A stretch of 5,020 bases of DNA from Betaproteobacteria bacterium HGW-Betaproteobacteria-2 (lineage in GTDB: Bacteria > Pseudomonadota > Gammaproteobacteria > Burkholderiales > Methylophilaceae). Shown piece after piece: positions 1-4,314 of this stretch. The stretch is from assembly GCA_002842255.1 (NCBI GenBank), contig PHCM01000138.1, positions 1 through 5,020 of the forward strand, in the 5' to 3' direction. The notes under the pieces are model-generated. The model was not told the origin of the DNA. It saw only the letters and a program-made list of their open reading frames with translations, and searched no databases. The stretch's first letter is position 1. Each line of letters begins with the position of its first letter. The translations under genes and the position numbers were made by a program.

Positions 1-117
1 CAGGTTCCAGCGTTGTGCCAGTTCATGTCCGGTCTGGATGGCTTTTTCCCGGCTGGTGATGCTGTCAAACCAGAACCAGGCGATGAACAGCATGAGAACA
101 ATGAGTGATATTTCCAA
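1..117 (-). CDS. DUF3301 family membrane protein, N-terminal part (runs off left edge)
   Basis: The minus strand is open from the window edge to a TTG start at 115-117 and gives 39 residues. The start is one hydrophobic helix (ISLIVLMLFIAWFWFDS), followed by a charged stretch (ITSREKAIQTGHELAQRWNL). This 'helix, WFW-D-S, RE-A, ...A...' pattern is typical of the start of DUF3301 proteins, which are short (about 100 residues), single-pass and of unknown function in beta- and gammaproteobacteria. I chose TTG because AGGG lies about 8 bases upstream and the family usually begins right before the helix. An ATG at 91-93 would start inside the helix and lose half of it. The gene is divergent from the 331-1056 gene across a 213-bp gap. 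The family call rests on pattern memory from only 39 residues. Confidence 0.72.
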   Translation of the reverse strand, partial: MEISLIVLMLFIAWFWFDSITSREKAIQTGHELAQRWNL

Positions 118-201
118 GAGATAACCCTGTTTCTGCGATATGTGAAATTTCCGTGAAAAACTTTGATGATCCGGAAGAATGTCCGATATTATTGGAGGCA
201 G

Positions 202-215
202 TTGATGATTATCAA
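202..215. promoter_or_regulatory. FNR/ANR-type binding site (TTGAT-N4-ATCAA)
   Basis: The sequence TTGATGATTATCAA is an exact match to the FNR/ANR/DNR consensus TTGAT-N4-ATCAA. Its centre is at 208.5. A class II FNR-activated promoter has its site centred at -41.5, which would put the start of transcription near 250 and the -10 hexamer at 238-243. That hexamer is TAGACT, four of six bases matching TATAAT, including TA at the front and the final T. No comparable hexamer lies at the mirrored place on the minus strand (TTCTTC). The site therefore fits control of the rightward 331-1056 gene better than the DUF3301 gene. The match is seen directly; the regulator and the direction are inference. 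Confidence 0.6.
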
Positions 216-237
216 GTTATATTTCTGAATCAAGTTG

Positions 238-243
238 TAGACT
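238..243 (+). promoter_or_regulatory. Candidate -10 element of an FNR-dependent promoter
   Basis: TAGACT lies exactly where a class II FNR promoter would need its -10 box relative to the FNR-type site at 202-215. It matches TATAAT at four of six positions. There is no good -35 hexamer, as expected when an activator occupies that place. The predicted transcript would start near 250 and carry a leader of about 80 bases. The hexamer is weak and would not be called without the upstream box. Confidence 0.35.
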
Positions 244-330
244 GTACAAATGTCGAACGGCCAGTTCGCCTGGTTATGTATACAGTGACGTACCCGCACC
301 CGGGTTGAATTGGATTGAGGATGGAAATGC

Positions 331-1056
331 ATGGCTTCAAGTGGCGTGGCTGAAGTTTCACCTTTGATGGCGAATGAAACTATGACGGAAGGCCGTGAAC
401 AGGAGGCATTGAGCGCCTACCTGAATCTTTTGAAAATCAAGGGCGCGGATCAGGTTGCCCTCGACAAGCGCCAGAAGTTTCTGAGTCGGCTTTTTCCGGT
501 AATGCGGGGAGTAGCGCATGAAGGTGCGGCATACCGGCAGGCGGTCGAGAAGGTCCTGAATGAAACCGGCAAACTGGAGTGGCCGTTCAGCCTGGCAGTT
601 GCACGCGAATATTTTCATTTCTGGATTATGGATTTCAAATCCATCGCGGCACTGACCGCTGACGCCGAATTTAATGTGAATCCGATCGACTGGCAACCGG
701 TCGATCTGGATATCAAATCCTTGTGGCAAACCCTGGACAAGGCCAAGTTCGATACGGCGGAGAACTGGCCGATCAAGGCCTATTCACTGGCATTGCGGCA
801 GGCTGGCGCGGAGCAGGCGCTGGTGGATACGCGGGTCAAACTGGTGAAGATTTTGCTGATCCGCTTGCGCGATGCGCCACAGAAGTCGAGCAGGCATTAC
901 CGGATCGCTGTGGATGCTACCGTACCGTTGTTCGAGAAAAACGACACCCGGCGGCTGTTTTTTGCCGTTGTCCGCGAGTTCTATTATTTCTGGATTGGTG
1001 ATCCAGATGCGGCGAGCCGCATCGGTCAGTCGCCGGCCACCACGAGTTACGTTTAG
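331..1056 (+). CDS. Unrecognised 241-residue protein with tandem duplicated helical domain
   Basis: I do not recognise the family. The protein has no signal peptide, membrane helix or cysteine and looks cytoplasmic and mostly helical. Its clear feature is an internal duplication: residues 29-101 and 150-224 align over about 73-75 residues with a two-residue length difference. Shared landmarks are AY at the start, GADQ/GAEQ, D-R-K at 45-49 and 166-170, YRQAV/YRIAV, and the closing AVAREYFHFWIMD / AVVREFYYFWIGD. A 48-residue linker holding WQPVDLDIKSLWQTLDKAKF joins them. The start at 331 has GAGG at 317-320, ten bases upstream; in-frame ATGs at 367 and 382 are possible but lack a better site. 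A perfect FNR-type box lies 115 bp upstream, suggesting oxygen-responsive expression. It converges on pap. Codon use resembles that of its neighbours. Confidence 0.82.
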   Translation: MASSGVAEVSPLMANETMTEGREQEALSAYLNLLKIKGADQVALDKRQKFLSRLFPVMRGVAHEGAAYRQAVEKVLNETGKLEWPFSLAVAREYFHFWIMDFKSIAALTADAEFNVNPIDWQPVDLDIKSLWQTLDKAKFDTAENWPIKAYSLALRQAGAEQALVDTRVKLVKILLIRLRDAPQKSSRHYRIAVDATVPLFEKNDTRRLFFAVVREFYYFWIGDPDAASRIGQSPATTSYV

Positions 1057-1070
1057 TGCGAGTTACGTTT
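1043..1070 (+). repeat. 12-bp direct repeat spanning the stop codon
   Basis: CGAGTTACGTTT occurs at 1043-1054 and again, unchanged, at 1059-1070, a period of 16 bp. The first copy encodes the last residues (SYV) of the 241-residue protein and supplies the T of its TAG stop. Losing one 16-bp unit would shift the frame past this stop and give a C-terminus ending SYVWLKSP with a TAA stop at 1085-1087. This looks like a small tandem duplication from replication slippage. Confidence 0.8.
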
Positions 1071-1115
1071 GGTTAAAGTCACCTTAAGATTCAGCCAGCC
1101 AGGGTTTGACCAAAC
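1067..1115. terminator. Inverted repeat between convergent genes, possible weak terminator
   Basis: GTTTGGTTAAA at 1067-1077 pairs with TTTGACCAAAC at 1105-1115, giving 11 pairs with one G-U wobble on the plus-strand transcript and a 27-base loop. It fills the 64-bp gap between the 3' ends of the 241-residue gene and pap, where termination from both sides is expected. No T-run follows either arm, so it is not a canonical intrinsic terminator. Confidence 0.3.
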
Positions 1116-1120
1116 ATGGC

Positions 1121-2611
1121 TCAATCGACTTTGCCAAGCCTGTCTTCCAGTACATCGCACAGCGTTTTCAGAATCTTGATGCGAGCATAGTTCTTGTCAT
1201 TGGCCTCGATCAGCGTCCAGGGCGCATGTCCGGTACTGGTGCGATCCACCATGTCACTGGCAGCGATCTGATAGGCATCCCATTTATCCCGATTGCGCCA
1301 ATCCTCTTCGGTGATTTTGTAGTGCTTGAATGAAATTTCCTGGCGCTCCTCGAAGCGTTTCAGTTGTTCTTCCTGGCTGATCTGCAGCCAGAATTTGACG
1401 ATTAGCGTGTCATGCTCGATCAGTTGTGACTCGAAGTCGTTGATCTCTGCATAGGCGCGCATCCAGTCCTGTTCGCTGCAATAGCCTTCAACCCGCTCTA
1501 CCAGTACGCGGCCATACCATGAGCGGTCAAAGATCGTGCTGCGGCCCTTGCCCGGAATATGACGCCAGAAGCGCCACAGGTATGGCTGCGCGCGCTCTTC
1601 ATCAGTGGGTGCGGCAATCGGGATCACCTTGTAGAAACGCGCATCGATCGCATGCGTGATGCGGCGGATACTGCCGCCTTTGCCGGCGGCGTCGGCGCCT
1701 TCGAAGACGATGACCAGCGACATATCCTTGAACTTCGGGTGCCGGGTCAGCAAGTTGATCTTGCGCTGATATTTTTCCAGTTGTTTAGTGTAATCATCCT
1801 TGTCGAGAGACTTGCTCAGATCCAGTGTGTTGAGGATATGCAGGTGGTCGATTGGTTGCAGGATGGGGGCGGCAATACTCTTGCTGTTACCGTTTGTTTT
1901 GTTATCCAGCTGCTTTCTGATGGCATCCCGGATGTAGCTGCCGGCAGTCAGGTTGCGGTAATTGGCGTCATAGCCTTCGATGATGATCCATGGCGCATTG
2001 GCGGTGCTGGTTTCGCGGATGACATGCCCGCTGATCTGGCGGAACTTGTCATACAGTTTGAGGTGATGCAGATCGCGCTCGGTTACACGCCAGCTGGTTT
2101 TAGGGTTTTTCTGCAGATCGTGGATACGGGTTTTCTGCTTTTCCTTGGAAAGGTGGAACCAGAACTTGATGAGCAGGGCACCTTCGTCGGTCAGCATGCG
2201 CTCGAAGCGCACAATGTCCTCCAGCGCATTGTCCAGTTCTTCATCCTTGCTTTCGCCGTAGGCGCGGCTGATGATGGGCGCGGTATACCAGGAGCCGAAA
2301 AAGATGCCGATCTCGCCCTTGGGTGGCAGCTGGCGCCAGAACCGCCACATCGGCGGCCGGGAGGCTTCTTCCTCGGTTGGCGGGCCGAAGGCGCAGGTGG
2401 TGATGCGGCGCGGGTCCATCCATTCGTTGAGCAGGTTGGCGACTTCGCCCTTGCCTGCGCCGTCGACGCCACCGATCAGGATGATGACCGGGAAACGCTT
2501 GCTTTCCGCCAGGTCGAATTGCACATCCAGCAATGCTTCACGAAGTTTTGCCACCTCCTTTTTATAGACGTCCTTGGCAATTTTATGCCCCAGTTCTGCG
2601 GATTCGAACAT
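1121..2611 (-). CDS. pap: Polyphosphate:AMP phosphotransferase, PPK2 class II (two fused domains)
   Basis: This cytoplasmic enzyme transfers phosphate from polyphosphate to AMP, giving ADP. The 496 residues form two PPK2 domains, about 10-232 and 270-493, the usual build and length for class II PPK2 (Pap). The C-terminal domain has an intact Walker A (EGADAAGKGG, 304-313), the WRFWRHIPGKG segment (346-356) and the Walker B motif FDRSWYGR (361-368). The N-terminal domain keeps a Walker A (GGVDGAGKGE, 47-56) and WRFWRQLPPKG (89-99), but its Walker B reads FFGSWYTA, lacking the Asp and Arg. As known for class II enzymes, the C-terminal half is expected to be catalytic and the N-terminal half structural or regulatory. 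The ATG start is supported by AGGGA (minus strand, 2618-2622) six bases upstream. It converges with the repeat protein and lies downstream of a decayed DUF4174 gene. Confidence 0.95.
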   Translation of the reverse strand: MFESAELGHKIAKDVYKKEVAKLREALLDVQFDLAESKRFPVIILIGGVDGAGKGEVANLLNEWMDPRRITTCAFGPPTEEEASRPPMWRFWRQLPPKGEIGIFFGSWYTAPIISRAYGESKDEELDNALEDIVRFERMLTDEGALLIKFWFHLSKEKQKTRIHDLQKNPKTSWRVTERDLHHLKLYDKFRQISGHVIRETSTANAPWIIIEGYDANYRNLTAGSYIRDAIRKQLDNKTNGNSKSIAAPILQPIDHLHILNTLDLSKSLDKDDYTKQLEKYQRKINLLTRHPKFKDMSLVIVFEGADAAGKGGSIRRITHAIDARFYKVIPIAAPTDEERAQPYLWRFWRHIPGKGRSTIFDRSWYGRVLVERVEGYCSEQDWMRAYAEINDFESQLIEHDTLIVKFWLQISQEEQLKRFEERQEISFKHYKITEEDWRNRDKWDAYQIAASDMVDRTSTGHAPWTLIEANDKNYARIKILKTLCDVLEDRLGKVD

Positions 2612-2627
2612 GCTGGTTCCCTGATGG

Positions 2628-2651
2628 ATGACAATATCGGTTTGATGTCAT
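2628..2651. repeat. Inverted repeat upstream of pap, possible operator
   Basis: ATGACA (2628-2633) and TGTCAT (2646-2651) are perfect 6-bp arms separated by 12 bp. They sit 17-40 bp upstream of the pap start, between it and the terminator-like hairpin of the preceding gene, which is where pap's own promoter would have to lie. I know no regulator for this sequence, and a 6-bp dyad could occur by chance. Confidence 0.25.
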
Positions 2652-2660
2652 GTTGCATAA

Positions 2661-2698
2661 AACCGGCAGCCATGTAAATCGGATTATTGCTGCCGGTT
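2661..2698 (-). terminator. Rho-independent terminator-like hairpin behind the DUF4174 remnant
   Basis: AACCGGCAGC (2661-2670) and GCTGCCGGTT (2689-2698) form a perfect 10-bp GC-rich stem with an 18-base loop. Read leftwards (minus strand), the stem is followed by a short T-run: the run of four Ts begins inside the arm and continues to 2659. Read rightwards there is no T-run. The stop codon of the decayed DUF4174 frame (2684-2686) falls in the loop, so this fits the natural end of that gene. It also implies that pap needs its own promoter or read-through. Confidence 0.6.
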
Positions 2699-2924
2699 CC
2701 GTCGCATCGGCATGCCATCGATCAACTGGAAATGTTCTGCAGGCTGACCTGATGTTTGCAAGTATGGAGTGGCCGGCCGGAAGTACGCTGATGATCAGCA
2801 CCCGATGTTTCCAGAGTTCGGCTTCCAATGGATGATTATTTTGCGGAGTGGCATGAATGGTTGCGCATAAGAATGGTGCCAACAAGAACAGAAACTTGAA
2901 TTTGTGCTGCAGCATGATGGTCAT
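2684..2924 (-). pseudogene. DUF4174 family exported protein, internally deleted and frameshifted
   Basis: The first frame, from an ATG at 2922-2924, has a signal peptide (MLQHKFKFLFLLAPFLCATIHA) and then PLEAELWKHRVLIIS, which matches the opening of DUF4174 domains (a W-K-R-V-L segment). About 30 codons later a different frame, shifted by one, reads LIDGMPMRRNRQQ and stops at 2684-2686; IDxMPMRR is the typical end of this family. The roughly 60-residue core expected between them is missing. The simplest reading is an intact secreted protein of about 130-150 residues that lost its middle and its frame. Without the shift, the first frame runs on to 2583 and overlaps the pap start. Start alternatives are ATG 2913-2915 and TTG 2949-2951; none has a good ribosome site. 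The function of DUF4174 is unknown. A hairpin terminator sits at its end. Confidence 0.6.
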
Positions 2925-3021
2925 AGAGTCGGTGAGCAGATGTTTGATCAAATTTTATTTGTGGTAATTTTCAATGTATGAAAAGCCGCTGTGGTTAATG
3001 GCAGATATTGGGGAGAAGATC

Positions 3022-3498
3022 ATGAAAATATTCAGTAGATTGATTTTGTCATTGGGCATGCTTGGTTTTATCAGCCATGTGAGCGCAGATCAGGCTTTAA
3101 GCTATGGCTCAGGCATTCATCTGCAGCAGGCGAAGCGCGTTGCCGAAGTTGCCGCTCGGGAAGCCAATCGACTGAATCTGAGAGTGTCGGTCGCCATTGT
3201 TGATACTGCCGGTCACCTGGTGTATTTCGAGAAGGCCGATGACACGCAAACCGCCAGTGTTGAAGTGGCGATCGCCAAGGCACGTTCTGCCAGCAACTTC
3301 AGGCGCCCGACCAAAGTGTTTGAGGATGCAGTAGTGGGCGGACGTACTTCCATATTGGGTTTACCCGGTGCAGTGCCGGTGGAGGGCGGGGTGCCTATCG
3401 TACTGAATAACAGGATCATCGGCGCGGTTGGTATCAGTGGTGCCAGTTCGGTCGAGGATGGTGTAATTGCAGCAGCTGCGGTCAGCGCCATTCAATAG
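3022..3498 (+). CDS. Exported GlcG/HbpS (DUF336) family protein
   Basis: This 158-residue protein has a signal peptide (MKIFSRLILSLGMLGFISHVSA, likely cut after residue 22), so the mature form should be periplasmic. The rest is one GlcG/HbpS domain. Its signature parts are SVAIVDTAGHLVYFEKADD (56-74), the following helix AIAKARSA (83-90), GGVPIVLNNRIIGAVGISGAS (122-142) and VEDGVIAAAA (144-153). Family members include the haem-binding HbpS and GlcG of the glycolate locus; the exact role of secreted versions is poorly known, and I cannot assign a ligand. The ATG at 3022 is chosen because GGGGAGA (3010-3016) ends five bases upstream and the signal peptide starts there. An in-frame ATG at 2974 would add 16 residues before the signal peptide and has no ribosome site. 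The gene is divergent from the DUF4174 remnant, and no glycolate oxidase genes are adjacent. Confidence 0.88.
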   Translation: MKIFSRLILSLGMLGFISHVSADQALSYGSGIHLQQAKRVAEVAAREANRLNLRVSVAIVDTAGHLVYFEKADDTQTASVEVAIAKARSASNFRRPTKVFEDAVVGGRTSILGLPGAVPVEGGVPIVLNNRIIGAVGISGASSVEDGVIAAAAVSAIQ

Positions 3499-3555
3499 TC
3501 ACGGCGCTGTAATTTTCAGAAGTCCATTAAAATCAAGAAAAACAGAGCATAAACC

Positions 3556-3560
3556 GGGAG
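3556..3560 (+). promoter_or_regulatory. Ribosome binding site fixing a GTG start
   Basis: GGGAG at 3556-3560 lies seven bases before a GTG at 3568-3570, an ideal spacing. A TTG at 3562-3564 in the same frame is only one base away and cannot use it. This sets the start of the small membrane protein at 3568. Confidence 0.65.
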
Positions 3561-3567
3561 ATTGTCA

Positions 3568-3798
3568 GTGATACCAACCGAGTACATCATCATCTATTTT
3601 GTGTCTTTGGGCATCTGTTCACTATCCACCATCTACAAGACAGTGAACTTCAAGAACATGTTCTGCCGACAGATCATGGGTAACATGTTCTGGAGCCTGA
3701 TACCGGTGGTCAATACTTTCAAGGCGCTGCTCTGGATTCTGACGACCATCCTCAGCTATTTCAAAAAGAGAAACGACCAAAAGCAGGATATGGAGTGA
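3568..3798 (+). CDS. Small two-helix membrane protein of unknown function
   Basis: I do not recognise this 76-residue protein. It begins at GTG with a well-placed GGGAG. It has two likely membrane helices, about residues 6-23 (YIIIYFVSLGICSLSTIY) and 40-65 (MFWSLIPVVNTFKALLWILT onwards). A short loop with Lys and Arg (KTVNFKNMFCRQ) lies between them, and the tail is charged (KKRNDQKQDME). The basic loop and basic tail cannot both follow the positive-inside rule with two crossings unless one segment is re-entrant, so the topology is unclear. It lies 69 bp after the GlcG-like gene on the same strand with no terminator visible between, so they may be co-transcribed. No toxin-antitoxin partner is evident. 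Length, start signal and membrane character support a real gene. Confidence 0.65.
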   Translation: MIPTEYIIIYFVSLGICSLSTIYKTVNFKNMFCRQIMGNMFWSLIPVVNTFKALLWILTTILSYFKKRNDQKQDME

Positions 3799-3827
3799 TT
3801 AAGCGCTGGAGGTTGGTGAGATGGGAA

Positions 3828-4133
3828 TCAGGGCGTGTTGATCCGGGTTTGCATGCCCATGATCTTGTTTATGGCAAGTCTTGCCAGAGCAAAGGCACGC
3901 CGTTCCAGCATGGCTTGACGTTCACCTTCGTCGAACGGCAAGTAACGACTGCCGTGCGTCAAAGAGAAGCGTAATGAGGACTCCACATTGCTGTAAGCAA
4001 TCATCATGTCCAGCAGTTTTTCTTCGTAAGTCAAATAAAGTGTGTGCATTCCAAGCAAGTCCCGGTGTAGTTTAATTGCCAGAAAACCCGATGTTATAGG
4101 GACATCATCGCTTTTTCTGCCCGCTTTTGACAA
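3828..4133 (-). CDS. Hypothetical 101-residue protein, divergent from amt
   Basis: I do not recognise this protein. It is soluble, with a basic N-terminus (SKAGRKSDD), a helical middle (YEEKLLDMMIAYSNVESSLRFSL, residues 36-58) and a long Arg/Ala-rich helix near the end (EGERQAMLERRAFALARLAI, 69-88). It has no cysteine and no visible motif. The start is uncertain: the TTG at 4131-4133 (or CTG just before) has no clear ribosome site, and the first internal ATG at 4047-4049 would leave 73 residues, with only a weak GGGA ten bases upstream. It is the only plausible gene in this interval, and the opposite strand has no better candidate. Its upstream region is the NtrC-site cluster of amt, so shared nitrogen control is possible but not shown. 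Confidence 0.45.
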   Translation of the reverse strand: MSKAGRKSDDVPITSGFLAIKLHRDLLGMHTLYLTYEEKLLDMMIAYSNVESSLRFSLTHGSRYLPFDEGERQAMLERRAFALARLAINKIMGMQTRINTP

Positions 4134-4158
4134 CAGAAAGTTTTCAGAAGAATGATAA

Positions 4159-4177
4159 TTGCACTAATTTTGTGCAA
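4159..4177. promoter_or_regulatory. NtrC-type enhancer site 1
   Basis: TTGCACTAATTTTGTGCAA is a perfect dyad with 6-bp arms around a 7-bp spacer. It matches the NtrC (GlnG) half-site arrangement GCAC-N7-GTGC known from glnA and glnK enhancers. Its centre, 4168, is about 118 bp before the predicted sigma-54 start near 4286, a normal enhancer distance. Confidence 0.75.
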
Positions 4178-4178
4178 T

Positions 4179-4190
4179 GCACTTTAGTGC
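4179..4190. promoter_or_regulatory. Third dyad between the two NtrC-type sites
   Basis: GCACTTTAGTGC is a perfect dyad with 5-bp arms (GCACT/AGTGC) and a 2-bp spacer. It shares the GCAC/GTGC half-sites but not the 7-bp spacing of the NtrC consensus. It begins one base after site 1 and abuts site 2. It may be an accident of packing the two sites, or a weaker contact for an NtrC oligomer. Confidence 0.4.
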
Positions 4191-4205
4191 GCACTAATTC
4201 TGTGC
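4191..4205. promoter_or_regulatory. NtrC-type enhancer site 2
   Basis: GCACTAATTCTGTGC has the GCAC-N7-GTGC form and differs from the core of site 1 at only one of 15 positions. Its centre, 4198, is 30 bp from that of site 1, close to three helical turns, so two NtrC dimers would lie on the same face of the DNA. It is about 88 bp before the predicted transcription start. Confidence 0.75.
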
Positions 4206-4240
4206 TTTCTCCGGTGAGTGTTTAAGTTAAATTTCATTAA

Positions 4241-4253
4241 AAACAATATATTG
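4241..4253 (+). promoter_or_regulatory. Candidate IHF binding site
   Basis: AAACAATATATTG matches the IHF consensus WATCAR-N4-TTR at all defined positions except the T (A here). It lies in an AT-rich stretch between the enhancer sites and the -24/-12 promoter, where IHF commonly bends DNA to bring NtrC to sigma-54 polymerase. AT-rich DNA gives such matches easily, so this is tentative. Confidence 0.35.
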
Positions 4254-4259
4254 CAATAT

Positions 4260-4275
4260 TGGCGCACTTTTTGCT
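4260..4275 (+). promoter_or_regulatory. Sigma-54 (RpoN) -24/-12 promoter of amt
   Basis: TGGCGCACTTTTTGCT fits TGGCACG-N4-TTGCW with one substitution in the -24 block (G for A) and one at the following G. The invariant GG (4261-4262) and GC (4273-4274) have the required 10-bp gap. Transcription would start near 4286, leaving a leader of about 30 bases before the amt start. Together with the two NtrC-type sites this makes a complete nitrogen-regulated promoter. Confidence 0.8.
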
Positions 4276-4314
4276 CTATTCCGGCACACATAAAATTCCG
4301 GAGGAGATGCAAAA

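Noticed and set aside
105..308. Rightward 67-residue frame starting at GTG
   Set aside because: It overlaps the start of the DUF3301 gene, has no ribosome site and no family resemblance, and covers the FNR-type box, so the stretch reads better as control DNA.
358..729. Leftward 123-residue frame inside the repeat protein gene
   Set aside because: It is antisense to a supported gene and has no motif or start signal.
723..1087. Two rightward frames overlapping the 3' half of the repeat protein
   Set aside because: They are out-of-frame shadows of a gene whose two repeats align at protein level, which proves the 331-1056 frame is the coding one.
1559..2677. Long rightward frame of 372 residues opposite pap
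   Set aside because: It is the antisense shadow of pap, whose motifs are unmistakable. The translation is biased and low in complexity (many Asp, Gly, Ala, Gln) and carries no motif.
2943..2952. TTTGATCAAA palindrome considered as an FNR-type site
   Set aside because: The half-sites overlap and lack the four-base spacer required by FNR/ANR, unlike the site at 202-215.
2944..2972. Sigma-70 promoter for the GlcG-like gene (TTGATC ... TAATTT)
   Set aside because: The spacing is about 15 bp and both hexamers are imperfect; in such AT-rich DNA this is not enough to call.
2974..3021. Upstream ATG extending the GlcG-like protein by 16 residues
   Set aside because: The extension would precede a clear signal peptide, and the strong ribosome site GGGGAGA serves the ATG at 3022 instead.
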